Positions 1 to 11,679 of a stretch of DNA of 64,000 bases are shown one piece after another. Position numbers and translations under genes: made by a program. Source of the DNA: Prostheceraeus crozeri (taxonomy: Eukaryota > Platyhelminthes > Polycladida > Euryleptidae); the NCBI GenBank assembly GCA_907163375.1, contig CAJQUW010008738.1, positions 165,001-229,000 on the forward strand, read 5' to 3'. A model generated the notes under the pieces. It had not been told where the DNA came from. It saw nothing but the letters and a program-made list of their open reading frames with translations, and ran no database searches. Numbering within the stretch: the first letter of the stretch is position 1; each line of letters opens with the position of its first letter.

Positions 1-1170
1 CGATGAGAAAATGGCCACACGTTATCACATGCAGCATTGTTTTGCAGCAGACTCCTATTGTTAAGTCAAATTTTGCTAACGATATGAGTGATACAGACAA
101 ACTCCATGAAATTTTCCTATATTACTAACATTAACTTTATACATGTTCTATTAAAGCCCCCCCCCTTTAATGGAATTGAAACTGCTTATTGATGTTTACG
201 TGCGCAGATTTCCTGACGCAGATTGAGACTAGTAGCTGTCACCATTGAAACGGTTGATGCTGCTAATATTGTTCTTGTGAGATTATTATCATTTATTTGA
301 AAAGATGTTTTCCAATTATTCAAGACTACTCGAAAAACGCGGTGGGCAGACTTTAATTTTGTGATAGAGCAGTTCCATCGCAATGAAAATTGCAAACTAC
401 ATTTCAATTTGAATGTGTGAAAAAATCAGCAAATCGCCAAAATAGATTAAAGTGTGAAATATGAACAATTCCAAAAGAATGAAAGAATGACAATTGCGGC
501 CCCGCCTATCAAGCGTGGGATTAATGAGTGCAGCATTGGCAGCAAATGGATCGGTTGTTGCAAATTTCTGTGTCTCTATCATTTTTATGATGTGATATCG
601 ATGCGATTTCATTTGAATTTAATACATTAGCAATCATGTCAAAAAAACGTTTTCTGTATATTTCTGTCGCCAAAAATTCTCTTTAAAAGTACAATTGCCT
701 CAAGCAGCAAGGCTTAATAGATCTAATCAAAGTACCGGGAAATTGATTAAAATTCAAAATTATCAAATCCCACGCAGTCACCGCATTGTATGGAAAATGA
801 GGATCTTGTCTTAATTCATTTTTCGTGCAATATTGTCATTAATCTTACTATTTAACTAATGGAACTTTCGGTACATAAAAACATCAATTTAGATGAATTC
901 AAGAAAAATAATCGATCAATGATCGGCCACCCTGTACGGATGATTGTAATTGGGACCGATTAGCAGAATCAGTAATATGGTCCATCAGTATTTTCATGCG
1001 CTTGCACTATCTTACAAGCTCTTACCTTAGGATTTCTACATGGAAATCCATCTGAATTTCCGGGAGATTCGTTTTCGCAGGCGTCTTCATACACGCATCA
1101 ATTAGGCCTGCATACATTGTTTGATTTGCACAAATAATTGGAAATGCTGGCAATGAAACGCAGGCATAAC
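1..1170. other. Intergenic, no gene recognised
   Basis: No coding signal was found. The short open frames here show no recognisable motif and lie in AT-rich sequence. A run of nine C lies at 157-165. The string GGCCACCCTGT near 927 resembles a DNA-transposon end, but no partner end was found. Confidence 0.5.
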
Positions 1171-1744
1171 CAGAGGTGAGGAAGCGGAAGCGATGGAAGC
1201 GATCGTTTTCATTGGAAGCAGAAGCGAATGCTCGACGATCCCTTCCGCTTCCGAAAGTATCACGATACTAATGACTGACGCAATACGCATGTCTAATTTT
1301 CTCATTATGATTTGAAACGGAAGGTTGCATTTTATTCTCAGAATACTGACATTCGAAATCATAAAAAAATCAGTATCATCTCATCAATTGAAAACATTAC
1401 AGGCAAAGTCCTGGTAGCATTTTCAAACATCTCTGGTCGTTGAATATTTTTTGCTACACAGTGTTGGAATATGACGTTTTTATTTCACAATTTCCAAAAT
1501 CAAAATTTTTCATTAAATTGAATTTTTTTACTTTTTGGCAAGTCAAAAAATGCATACAAGTCAGCTGGGTCTACGTGAAAAACTGCGACGTGTGACGTCG
1601 GGACCTATATCTCATAAAAATCGAAATATGAAGAAAAAGGGGCTCGAATCGAAAATAGGGAGGGTGTGTGTCGTGTCTGATAATGGAAGCGGAAATGGGA
1701 AACGATTGAGTGGAAGCGGACGCGGAAGCGCTTCCGCAAGCCTG
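1171..1744. mobile_element. hAT-like non-autonomous element (MITE), 574 bp
   Basis: The left end reads CAGAGGTGAGGAAGCG and the right end, on the complement, CAGGCTTGCGGAAGCG, matching at 12 of 16 positions with the CAG start usual for hAT ends. Both subterminal regions are dense in GGAAGCG and CTTCCGC blocks, which are otherwise rare in this AT-rich window. The 8-bp flanks (GGCATAAC and GGCAATTA) agree only in the first four bases, so the target duplication is decayed or the boundary is off by a few bases. No transposase is visible. The hAT assignment is inferred from the ends alone. Confidence 0.42.
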
Positions 1745-1752
1745 GGCAATTA

Positions 1753-2287
1753 AACATTGTGAGGAAAGGTGCTCAATAATGCTCTTTGAAAATTAAGATT
1801 GCTTTTGATTCGATCAGATTTCGCTCAGGGAAGCTAGTCATGGTCAATGCTGCTGTGCCGCTCGCAATTAATAACATATGTAGCAAGGTATCTAGGGCCT
1901 CAATCGCATTTTAGGAAGATTAAAACAGTTAGGCCTTGAACAGGAGATAGAGGAGGACTCGTTCAGACCCTTTTCACTCCCGTCTAGCAAAATCTCGATG
2001 CTCATATTTTGAAGTCACAAATCTCACAAACAATGCTTGTCATTCAATGCTAAATTGATGCAGGCCCTCTGAGATTAGCTGTGCTAACGATTACTAAGTA
2101 ATTGTGACTTCTTGAAGTAAAAGATATAAGTATTAACTCAAAGAGAAAATTATTTCGGACATTATGACAAACATTGCAATTTATCGAAAACATTAAATAG
2201 CAATTTTCCAATAAGTAACTGATGAATTCCAATTAATATTAATAAACTTTATTTGAGTCTTTGAGCCATCTCTACACTCCAGAGCAT
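1753..2287. other. Intergenic, nothing recognised
   Basis: AT-rich spacer between two transposons. Short open frames only; no motif, splice-bounded exon or repeat was recognised. Confidence 0.45.
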
Positions 2288-2293
2288 TGTTTA

Positions 2294-3485
2294 CAGGGTC
2301 AGATTTCAAGCTTCAAATTCCCGGGCTATTTCATCCAATTCCCGTAAATTTTTTTTATTTTGATACAGTGTTTTTCCAATTTATACTGCTTAAAACATTA
2401 ATCCGGCGCTTTTCTTAATCCTTCATCATAAATCTGAGCACATTTTCCTGCATTCGAATTTGACACCAAATATTGACATGAGCGACATCTGACGTTATGC
2501 GCCCAGTTTTCAACAATTTTGAGTTCAGTAGCGATGGTTTAAGATTAACAAACAATGTTTTTTAAGATTAAAATAAAAAAATCTACAACGTATTATCTTT
2601 CTTAATGGACTGCAGCAATGTGAAAACTACGTATTGGATCAAATAATTTCATGGTTCGATAGAAAAATTAACTTATGAAATTTCCATCGATCAAAACACT
2701 TCATTTTCATCATGTGATTCATGGAATTCTATGAATTTTTATTTAACCGATTTTTCAGATTCTCAAACATTTTAAGTTGAAGCAGCAGACTGCATTTTGG
2801 AACGCAACATTTTGGACTGCGTAGCCACAATGGGCGAAGACCGCAACCGCCAGAAGAATTCCCAATTAGCCTATCATAGGTTCTTATCAGCTTGCTTAGA
2901 AACAATGCTGCATGGTTAGCCGCCAGTCATGAAATTTTTCTGAAGTTTCGAGCAAAGTGAGCTAGAATAATTCGGCAAAATCAGGTAGAAAAAATATTGG
3001 CGAATCAAGGTCTCGATCTTTCTTGATTCAGCGAATGTGGTGCAACGCGGCAATGTTGCCTCTGTATTGGATTAAACCATGGCAGAAGTTTCATTATCTG
3101 GTTATTTTTCCGCATTGTGTAATTAATTCCGTCACGTTTCTTGCAACTGGTCTTTATTGAAATAAAATTCGCAACATGCAGAAAAAAATTAAAAATTCTA
3201 AATACAATAAATTGAGAATACACAGCATTTGCAATTTGCTACTTTAACCTTGCATGCTTGAAAGTTGAAGTCTGAAAAGCTGACTAGAATCAATGATTAT
3301 GAGAAAAATTCTAAAATTATATGAATCAGTTTGATCGAAATGAAATATTTTGTGATCATAAGATGGCACGAAAAAATAATCCTTCAATCCTTGTAAAATC
3401 ATTCAGATCTCACAAATATCTCATAGGCTACAACTGAATGAAGCCTTGATCATTTGTGCCAGTTTGAAATAAAATAGCCACCCTG
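2294..3485 (-). mobile_element. TIR element, CAGGGT...ACCCTG family, 1.19 kb copy
   Basis: The element starts CAGGGTCAGATTTCAAGC and ends with ACCCTG. It is flanked on both sides by the 6-bp direct repeat TGTTTA (2288-2293 and 3486-3491). Its first 45 bases match the complement of the right end of the 12456-15273 element, including AATTCCCGGGCTATTT. Its complement from about 3440 down to 3010 aligns with 13920-14140 of that element (shared GAGATCTGAATGA, TGATCACAA, GATTCAAGAAAGATC), so the two are members of one family in opposite orientation. No transposase is recognisable. CAG/CTG termini and 5-6-bp duplications fit hAT-related groups, but the superfamily is an inference. Confidence 0.6.
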
Positions 3486-3491
3486 TGTTTA

Positions 3492-4430
3492 GCTTAAGGC
3501 ATAATTAAGAATACCAGTGCAAGATTGCCTGATTCAGCAAGCATTGAAGGAGATTTCCTATGCAACAGGTCAAACGAAGTCAAGAACACCTTCTCAAAAA
3601 CTAATTTATTCCCTTATTTACTGTGTTAAGTCTTTGAACAAGTTATGTTAACATTAATGACGCTGTAGCCACGTTGGCGAGGTTGCATCCCTTTATGTGA
3701 ATGCCGGTGATCCTGAAACAATGTCTCCATGATTGACTCATCTATTTTCGTACAGGGACACGAAGACAATGTACCGGTACTTCATAATTACACGTCCTTA
3801 GGTATAATTCCGATATGAAAATCTTGGGCTTTGCACTAATCAGGTTTGGGTCCCCTTAATAACGTCCCATGATATCATTTGCTGGAAGTCATGTTTTTTC
3901 TTTATTCTCATAGGCTATGGAATTTTTATGTGACGGAATTTCTATGATTTTCAACGCTCTTCAAAAGAGACGGCATTCAAACTTCGCAAATATGTTATCC
4001 ACGGAAAATAAATCTGGTCTCAGCCGGCAGGCGTCCCTCTGCTCATTAAAATTCACACTACAATATGATCTCATCCTCAATAAAGTGTGATAATCATCTG
4101 TCACAATGCTATGAGTTAAATCGTTTATTGCATTTAAGACACGATAGATAGCGGTATAGGCCTACACAAAATACATGGATGAAGATGTGTCAATATATTT
4201 AGACCAAACAAACGAGTTAAAACATCGCCAAATATGAATAGTCACACCACACATGCATATAAAGCTTACGCTTGGCTAAAAGCAAAATTTTTAAGTACTA
4301 CGTGAAGTTTTACAGCAATATCGTTCGTTGATCCGTAAGTTGGAACGGATTCGCTAATATATATAATGCGTACAGTAGTGTTCTTGAATTTAGATTGGCT
4401 ACTTCACACAATTACATTCACTGAGTAATC
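3492..4430. other. Intergenic, nothing recognised
   Basis: AT-rich sequence without coding signal. One TAGGCCTA palindrome lies at 4157-4164. Confidence 0.45.
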
Positions 4431-4434
4431 TAAA

Positions 4435-4720
4435 ATGATGTCAGTGGCTCCCATGACCCACACCCATCTTCAGCGCTCCCTTTCCCACCCAGCACCCAAA
4501 TATTCTACTCCTCTCACCTTCCCCTAGAGGACCCACCCATACCCGCCGATCCAAAAAAATCGTCGCCCCCAAATCCACCCTAGCCCCCCACATCTCACAA
4601 CCCCTCACCCCCGGGTGGACCAATCCATCCCCCCTTCTCGCCAAACCCTCCATTGCCCCTTCACCGCGCCAATCCCCACACACCAACCAATCCCAAACAT
4701 CCATACGTCAAGATGAATGA
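4435..4720 (+). other. A/C-skewed, C-rich tract with degraded coding character
   Basis: The plus strand is unusually C-rich and G-poor for about 280 bases. One plus frame starts with Met-Met-Ser at 4435 and stops at 4526. A second frame then stays open to about 4718 and would encode a Pro/Ser/Thr/Lys/Arg-rich basic peptide. Such strand skew and basic Pro-rich composition are common in retrotransposon first ORFs, but no domain is recognised. The minus-strand open frame (4704-4441), rich in Gly and Trp, is best explained as the complement of this skew. Likely a transposon-derived relic; function not assignable. Confidence 0.25.
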
Positions 4721-5605
4721 AGGACAATACAACTATGATGCAGACGACGTCAATCGGTACTGGCTCTTAAAGGTTTATAGGCATTAAATTGGGTGCCTTA
4801 ACTTTCAAACTTTTCTAATACTACCTAGTCCTACAATTAGATACATGGATTAATCCCTGAGTCGGAGTCCCATCAAACCCCAGAGTCGGTTTCCCATCAA
4901 ATCCTGGAGCAGTGGATCAAATTGCTAGGACTCCCCACACCTATCTTGAACTACAAATGAACTACATATTATAATGTAATTATTACTATGAATTCATTTG
5001 GCAGATGAGGTGGAGACTGAATTCTTCCTCATCTTCAAATTGTTCATTTCTAGGACGTTCGAAATTTCTGGCAAGAATAGTAAATGGCATGGAACCACAT
5101 AAGTGTCATATAAGCAAATTGGCAGTAGGCAGTGATTTTACTCCGGTTGAACCGGGATTGTCGATTCAATCATAATAAGAAAATGTTGGCAGCAAATATA
5201 ACACTAAATTGAGCCTTTGATGGAGACACATCATTGCACTTCAATCGGAGACATAAGTTTCCTTTGCTTATGAAATCAATCAACCTCTCAGCAAAAAAAA
5301 CTTGAGAAGACGAAGACGACCAAGAAAGACGGAGCAAATCAAAACAACAGATCAAGAGACATTCTGATGTGTATATATTATATTCATAGATTGTGAGTCT
5401 CTTATAGTTGGGAAATGTAAGGCACGGTAACAGACATGGAGAAATATTGTGCCACCGCAGCCGAAGTAAAAGTTAAAACCAAAGTAATAACATGATGTAT
5501 CAACATCTGATTAATTACATCAACTCTTATATGCTTAAACTCTTGAGACTATAAACAAAGTCAACAAATTTCTAAATACGTTGGCCATACCCGAGTTTGA
5601 ATAAT
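4721..5605. other. Intergenic; short 24-bp duplication
   Basis: Two tandem copies of a 24-bp unit starting GAGTCGG and containing CCCATCAAA lie at 4859 and 4883. Otherwise no gene or transposon end was recognised. Confidence 0.4.
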
Positions 5606-5802
5606 GGAGTTGATTTGTGCTAATAGCCTTGCGGGCATAAAATAAAAATACTCTGTTGAGTAAATTTTCCATTTAATCTTCGTCAGACTCTCACATTTGG
5701 TGAGAGTATTGATGTGAGAGTCTGACGAAGATTAAATCGAAAATTTACTCAACACAGTATTTTTATTTTATAACCGCAAGGCTATTAGCACAAATCAACT
5801 CC
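5606..5802. repeat. Long inverted repeat (hairpin 1), 90-bp arms
   Basis: Positions 5606-5695 and 5713-5802 are near-perfect reverse complements around a 17-nt loop, with only a few mismatches. Each arm contains TGACGAAGATTAAAT followed by GAAAATTTACTC. This resembles the TGAnGAAG...GAAAA motif in the hairpins at 17948-18127 and 55332-55457 and in the single motif at 53424-53446. Such motifs are typical of the 3' ends of Penelope-like retroelements; that attribution is an inference. The structure would fold into a roughly 90-bp duplex if transcribed. Confidence 0.7.
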
Positions 5803-7439
5803 AAAGTCAACAAAGTCCCTTAGTCCACAGTGTTCAGCAAGGGGATGGAATGATCAACGATTTCATCCATGCCAAGAGCTGTGGCAAAAGTGCTTTGTGC
5901 ATTTGAAGAACATGGGGTGATCATCATCACAGATTAGCCTTCTCGCTGCAACTGGAGAATTTTATTGTTTACAACAATAAAATAGTTAATAACATAGCTG
6001 AAAACAATTTTAGGTGATGGAGTGCTCCATCACTTGAGCAATCACTTATATTAGTTTGGTTGCTCCATCGAGAAATTTCTTCTTTAGAAGCTGTCTGTCA
6101 ATCGTTCAATGCCAAGCACAATTTGTTCACCTAATTTTATCTCTTTGGTGAAAGCCTATCGTATTATGGCGCTGAAAAGGATTTCCACGCATTGAAAAGG
6201 CTGCTAATGCACGCAAGGTATATGCATGAATGACGTTTTGTACTAAGAAATGACAATAACTGCGTCAATTTAGTTTCTTCAACGCTTTTGATGGGCGGAA
6301 GACTAACATTCTCCTTGAAATTTTCTGCAACTAAGACATTTGGCAATTCATGAAAGAAAAAAGAAAGTTGGTGTGTCCGATCCATTGTCATCTATCGACA
6401 ATTCATCATGATGAAGACATAAATTTTGAGACTTTCTCATTTTGGATAATTTTGTGTGACATTTGGTGTTTGTTTAAACGCATCAAAATAACTGATGGTT
6501 TCACAAGCTTAATCTGATCTGGTCATTTCATAGCTTCATTGGTCTTCGCAAAAATCTAAAGCAACCAGAGCAAAAGTAATATTAGTTGTGATGGCTGCTC
6601 TGGTAAGTATTTCAGTTGTTCTAGGCACATTCGCTTCATGCTGATATCTTTAACTGCACCTAAATTGGCAATCGAAAATTATCCAAGTAACTCTTCAGTG
6701 AGACCATTACGCAGAAAAAGGTTGAATAAGTCATTAATCGTCTTCTATCATCTTTTCACTATTGCTTGATGATAGATTAAATAGATTAAAATGTTGCTGC
6801 TAAAATGGGACATTGTCTAGTCATTGAAGTCGCCAATTCTGGCTTAACATGTATACTAATTCATCAATTGATCCTCTTATTATGTAGGCTATATTTACAA
6901 CTGAGTTTTATGGTTCAAGTGTTCACGTAAAATTGCAAGCTTTGCCGTCATTGTGTGGTTAAGATTTGATACTTGGCAGTTTTTTGTTCAATGCGCAAAT
7001 TTCGCATTTCATAGAAATTTTGTGAAAACGGCTTTTTGGGACAGAGGACTCTTATTTTTTTGGAGTTCATCAAATTTACCGTGCTTCAATGTTCCAGGTG
7101 AGATATATTTTCGAGATACATTGTAGCTTTTTCTGGTCCCTGTTCTTTCTTTTGGGAAATTGATTTCACTAAATTATTCTATCCGGCGAGAGTGATAGAC
7201 TTACCATGATCATTGAATGGTAGGCCCTAGAAATTTGCTTTCCCCAATGTGACTTTCGAATTTCTTGAGTATAAGTGACTTACTTCGATCGATCATAACA
7301 AGGATCCAGGTTATCTCTTTCTCATCTATTGTAAGAGTGCTCTCCACTTCCTTTTACCTGCATTCAGGGCAGAAAAGAGATTTGTCTCGATCACTAGATA
7401 TTCAACTTTTCAAAATTCAGCTCTTTCTAATACTATACA
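5803..7439. other. Intergenic; one perfect short palindrome
   Basis: No gene was recognised in 1.6 kb. A perfect 9-bp-stem palindrome, GTGATGGAG-TG-CTCCATCAC, lies at 6015-6034. Several AT-rich open frames lack any family signature. Confidence 0.4.
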
Positions 7440-8104
7440 ATCACAAACTTGAACAGGACAACAAATATCAAGCCTTTGAGGATCACATTTTAACCGACAG
7501 TATCACTTCTACTATTCAAAATGCAAAATACAGGCACTTTCATCAGACAAAATTCTCATTTCACTACAATTCATACAACCACTTTCCATCCAATATCCCA
7601 CACACTCATCCAAATCTTCACAGGACACGGACGACACAACAACTTTATACACAAAATTGACCCCAGCATCCCCCCTTCTGCCAAAACGTCATTTTCTCAG
7701 AGCGTGAAATCGCATCCCACATTATATTTCGCTGCCCTAGCTGCACGCATCACAGAAAACAACTATCACGCAGCCAGATCAGAAGATATCCCATTTGAAC
7801 ACATCGACTAGTTAATCAACAACAAAACAACACTCAACGCACTCGTAACTTTCCTCGGCCACACCAAACTCAAACGATAAACTACCTACCCTTCGTGGAC
7901 GTGAATATGCCAGGACGGACCAACGAGGACCCAGGGCTTCGAGGCAATCATCGTTGACGAGCGACCATCGTCAGAAAGCTCGGATGAAGAAGAAGGAAGA
8001 ATCATATTTGAACAATGAACAATGAAGTGTGCCCTTACTTATGTATCGCTATTGTAACTTTCGTCTTCTTTTGTGAAGTTAAACGAAATATATATATATA
8101 TATA
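7440..8104 (+). pseudogene. Degraded A/C-rich coding relic ending in a TA microsatellite
   Basis: The plus strand is A/C-rich and G-poor. One frame is open from about 7521 to 7811 and continues past a single stop into a further readable stretch. Later, near 7930-8018, a different frame gives a Ser/Asp/Glu-rich acidic tail ending in a stop. A TA repeat (about 8091-8104) closes the segment. The composition and 3' microsatellite fit the remains of a retroelement protein, but no reverse transcriptase, zinc knuckle or other domain is visible. At least one stop and one frame change break it. Family unknown. Confidence 0.25.
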
Positions 8105-8535
8105 ATTGTTGAAAAAGAGACTTGATTTAACAGAACCAAATGAAATCAAATGTGTTGTTTTTTTTATCCACATGTATTTGGGAATATCTCTACTTAGGTC
8201 CATCTGGATTATGAACAGCGCGATCAGCTTGTTTCGATCGTCAAATCTACGTTTTTTCTTAGTTCCTAATTTCTGGGAATTTTTGGCTTTTAGTTAAACG
8301 TGAGTGGAAGGACTGAGCTCTGCCTCCATGATTCTGTACCTTTGTATCGGTCAAGAACTCAACACTTCGAATCTTGAATGACGAAGAGTGATATTTGCTT
8401 AGAACAATAGACGCCGCTTATTAAAAACACATCGGGACCGTCTTAAAGTGTTGTTATTAAGCGACCTTTTTAGGCCTACATGTACTGTAATAATAATTAA
8501 TTTACGAGTTATGATATTCGATAGGAAACTCATTA

Positions 8536-10962
8536 GGGCAATTCCACGCAGTCACGAACGAACTTTGCAGGATTTATTGTTACATTTCTGATTGTCATTC
8601 CTAACCTATTGAACCGGTGATAATCATACTTTATTTGAATTGGCTGCAATATTCACTGTTTATGAAACACTAGCCAAACCGATGAAAAAATGTGTATTTA
8701 TGGTTTAAAATACAATAGTTTGATTGGTCACGAACGAACACAGAACGACACGACTTTTCGAAAAAATGTAAATGTAAATAACCTCCAAACCTCTGGATTC
8801 TTCATCACGAAATTTGCTCTGATTGAATAGACTAGTATGCTATTTGCTCAACTTAAATGCTGAAAGGAAATCTAGAAACGTTTGATTACTAGCAGTTCAT
8901 AAGTTTCGAGAAGTGCGGTCACGAACGAACATTTTGTCCGACTTCATCAGAAACATATTCGAAAAAGAAATCAGTCACAAACGCGCTCCATGCATTCCTT
9001 TGTATAAAGATGAAGTTAATAAATCATTTCGGAACATTTGCTTCGTGTCGGGCATCGAATATCTATTGGGATTCGTCGTTTTTTTGGCATACAAGTTCAT
9101 TCGCGAGATTTGACTGTTACAGTCAAGAGATGGCAGAAAGGCTTCTCCGGCGAGACTACTGCTTGCCACGACACGATTATGTCAGCAATGGAAGTGAGAG
9201 AGGCATTCCAAGCTTTACTGCCACAGTTCCAGCTGCATCATCTACTGAAAAGAAATCAACAAGCCATGTACCGCAAGGACAAAGAGCTGGCATCCTCGGA
9301 ACGCATACTGGTTCACTTTGACTTCAGTGAAAATGCAATATGTCCCTTCCAAGATGAGGTTCAGAGCGCCCACTGAAAGCAGAAACAGTTGTCTTTGTCT
9401 GTTGTCTGCGTAATCAAGTTCAACGACTGCCCTAGCTGCCGTGTGATGGTCAGTGACGATCTGGATCACTCAAAACGATCAGTGGCTCATTATCTGCAGA
9501 CAAACATTGAATCAATTGTCACATCGGAAGTGCAAGAACTGATCTTCTAGATTGACGGACCTGCATCCCAATTCAAGAACCGGTACACTGCCATGCTGCT
9601 GAATCATTCTGCGAGGAAGTATGGCCTGCAGATTAGCTGGAACTTCTTTGCGACGGCTCATGGTAAAGGGTGTGTTGACGGAGTCGGAGGTTCTGCAAAA
9701 CGGATGGTTTGGAACTGTATTCGCTCGAGACGTTACCAGGTGCAGAGTGCTCAACAGTTTGTTACCTGTCTCAACGAGTGCAACAGTAAAATTGTAGGCA
9801 CGGTCGTGTCGTCCGGTGACATTGATTGTACTTATCACCAGTTACAGATTATTATTGAGAACGCGCCAAAGATGACCGGTGTTCAGACCGATCATCAGTG
9901 GATAGCCAAAGACAATCAGCAACTAGTTCGACGCCATTCTCAATCGTCTACGCAGATTGTGATCCTCCATCCATAATCAACGAGGTTCGTGTCGGTGATA
10001 TGGTCGTCGCTAGTGTCAGCACAAGTCGTGGCACCACCAAGAACTTCATCGGAATCATCCAATCTCTAGCTGATAATGATTGAGGTGCAGTTTCTCAAGG
10101 AATGCTCGCAATCAATCTACATGATTTCTGATACAAGTGATGTTGCATGGGTACAGAGATCTGACATTCGACCAGTGGAAGTAGATTACACAGTACAGTC
10201 GTGATCGGTATATTTTTTCATCTCCTCCGAAGTGACCATGAAACATTTTATATTTTCCTGTTGCATATAGGCCTATTCAATACTTTTTAAGCTCTCCTGA
10301 ATTGATATATTGTCCTCTTTGTTACCTGAAAGGTGTTTTCATAGCTTTTTCCTAGTTCAAGTTTGCGGGATGTGATAATATTGTGAAGTTGTGGTCATGT
10401 CGCGAACCAAAATAATGCCACAGTCACGAACGAACACATCTCTTTTCTATCGACGGTCGTAAATATTAACCCCTCATAATCAAATTTCAGTCGAAGGTCA
10501 CGGTAGCCTAGGGCATCATTTACATATGCATAAATTTGTGCTAGATAAAATTGATCCAGTAGAAGATAGAAAAATAGTAGATATCTGGTCACGAACGAAC
10601 ATTTATACTAAGATTCAAACTCGTGTCAAAAAATCGGAAGAAATCATGTGCTTGACAAAAAATATTGTTTGAGCTTCGACAAAGGAGTATGAATAATAAT
10701 ATAACGCAGTATAGACTACTTGGAATTCCATTTCTAACACTGCCAACATTGTTTCAAAAATTCAAAGGGATTGTATTTTTGATATCTTAAAAATAGCAAG
10801 ATATTCCAAAATTGAATTTATTAGTAGAAGAAGTGTGTCTAAGCGATAAATTTTGTGATTCCTAATGGCTGCGGATATCCTTTCAAGAAAACACAAGTCA
10901 CTGAGAGAAAATAATGCGTTTTAAAATTTGCCCTCCGTGTCGTTTTTACCGTGGAATTGCCC
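8536..10962 (+). mobile_element. TIR DNA transposon with decayed transposase, 2.43 kb
   Basis: Perfect 13-bp terminal inverted repeats, GGGCAATTCCACG at 8536-8548 and its complement at 10950-10962, are flanked by ATTA on both sides (8532-8535 and 10963-10966). Five exact copies of GTCACGAACGAAC lie inside, all in the same orientation: 8551, 8727 and 8918 near the left end, 10423 and 10588 near the right. A broken transposase-like reading frame occupies the middle. The superfamily is not certain: the 4-bp duplication and TIR do not match one textbook family that can be named with confidence. Confidence 0.75.
9038..10204 (+). pseudogene. Transposase-like pseudogene inside the 8536-10962 element
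   Basis: The frame gives consecutive motifs of a transposase-like protein family known from invertebrate and fish genomes: an acidic block reading DFSEN near 9320, then SDDLDHSK, IDGPASQFKNR, WNFFATAHGKG and DGVGGSAKR up to about 9710, and a C-terminal segment ending in VDYTVQS at 10204. The regularly spaced Asp residues suggest an RNase H-fold DDE-type nuclease; this is inferred from the motifs. It is not functional: an in-frame TGA at about 9374 and TAG at about 9548 interrupt conserved positions, and the frame changes near 9900 and again near 10082. The N-terminal start is not resolvable. Position and orientation fit the autonomous gene of the surrounding element. Confidence 0.6.
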
Positions 10963-10969
10963 ATTAGAT

Positions 10970-11670
10970 GCATGTACGTGCATTGCACAGTATTAACGAT
11001 CAGGAAGCTATCCTTAGTATGTTTTAGTCAACTTCATCGTTAAGATACGGGAGTTTTAGATAAAGATGGTTGAGTTTGTTGTTTCTGATTTTATTTGGTA
11101 TCGTTCTGTTGTTGTTGATAGACGTTCAGGAACCATTCAAACGTAGCTTTCTGTTGAATTTTTCATCATGTTTTCGTTTTGACTCATTGGAAGTGCAACG
11201 GTCGCTGACATGCTTGCGGTCACTTCTGATGCTGGAATGTTTCACTGATGATGATAAGTGTGATCGGTGATAGACAAAAATGCTTTTCTTTGCAGATTTT
11301 CTGTGGTAGTTGAACATAGGGGTTCCTTCTTTTAAGATAACTTTGAAGTCGAGAGTATTTAGACATCGATCTTGTTGAGGAAATTCAATTTCGAATTTGA
11401 CGTTGTGGTCAATGCTGTTGAAATTAGCTAATGACTTGAGCGCTTCCGCCTGATTATGAGCTAGCACGAAGCAATCATCAACGTAACGACGAAAGAGTGG
11501 AACTGTGTATTGTAAAGTATGTAGAGTACGTAGAGATTGTAGGATGAATTGTAGATCACGTTGTTCAATAATGTCAGCATATAAGATGACTAAAATTCCA
11601 GAGTGAGAGGACCCCATTTGAAGACCCTTGATCTGTATGTAAATGCAAGAATCAAACTGTAGATAGGCCT
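10970..11670 (-). pseudogene. Penelope-like reverse transcriptase fragment
   Basis: On the minus strand the frame reads IQIKGLQMGSS, then RYVDD (the catalytic YxDD motif), then FEIEFPQ, LDFKV and YHRKS, followed by a basic stretch ending LRLNGS. After one stop (about 11126) the same frame continues with LKLPYLNDEVD, as in the region after the RT core of Penelope-like elements. The best part is 11617-11126. The order of motifs, the short distance from YVDD to the FLD-like motif and the YRKxxxxD-like box match Penelope-like RTs rather than LINE RTs. The upstream RT motifs and any downstream GIY-YIG domain in this orientation are absent, so it is a truncated relic. It abuts a plus-strand fragment of the same kind of element. 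Confidence 0.6.
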
Positions 11671-11679
11671 ACGTATTTT

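Noticed and set aside
4441..4704. Minus-strand Gly/Trp-rich 87-codon frame
   Set aside because: Complement of a C-rich, G-poor tract; such skew opens the opposite strand without implying a gene.
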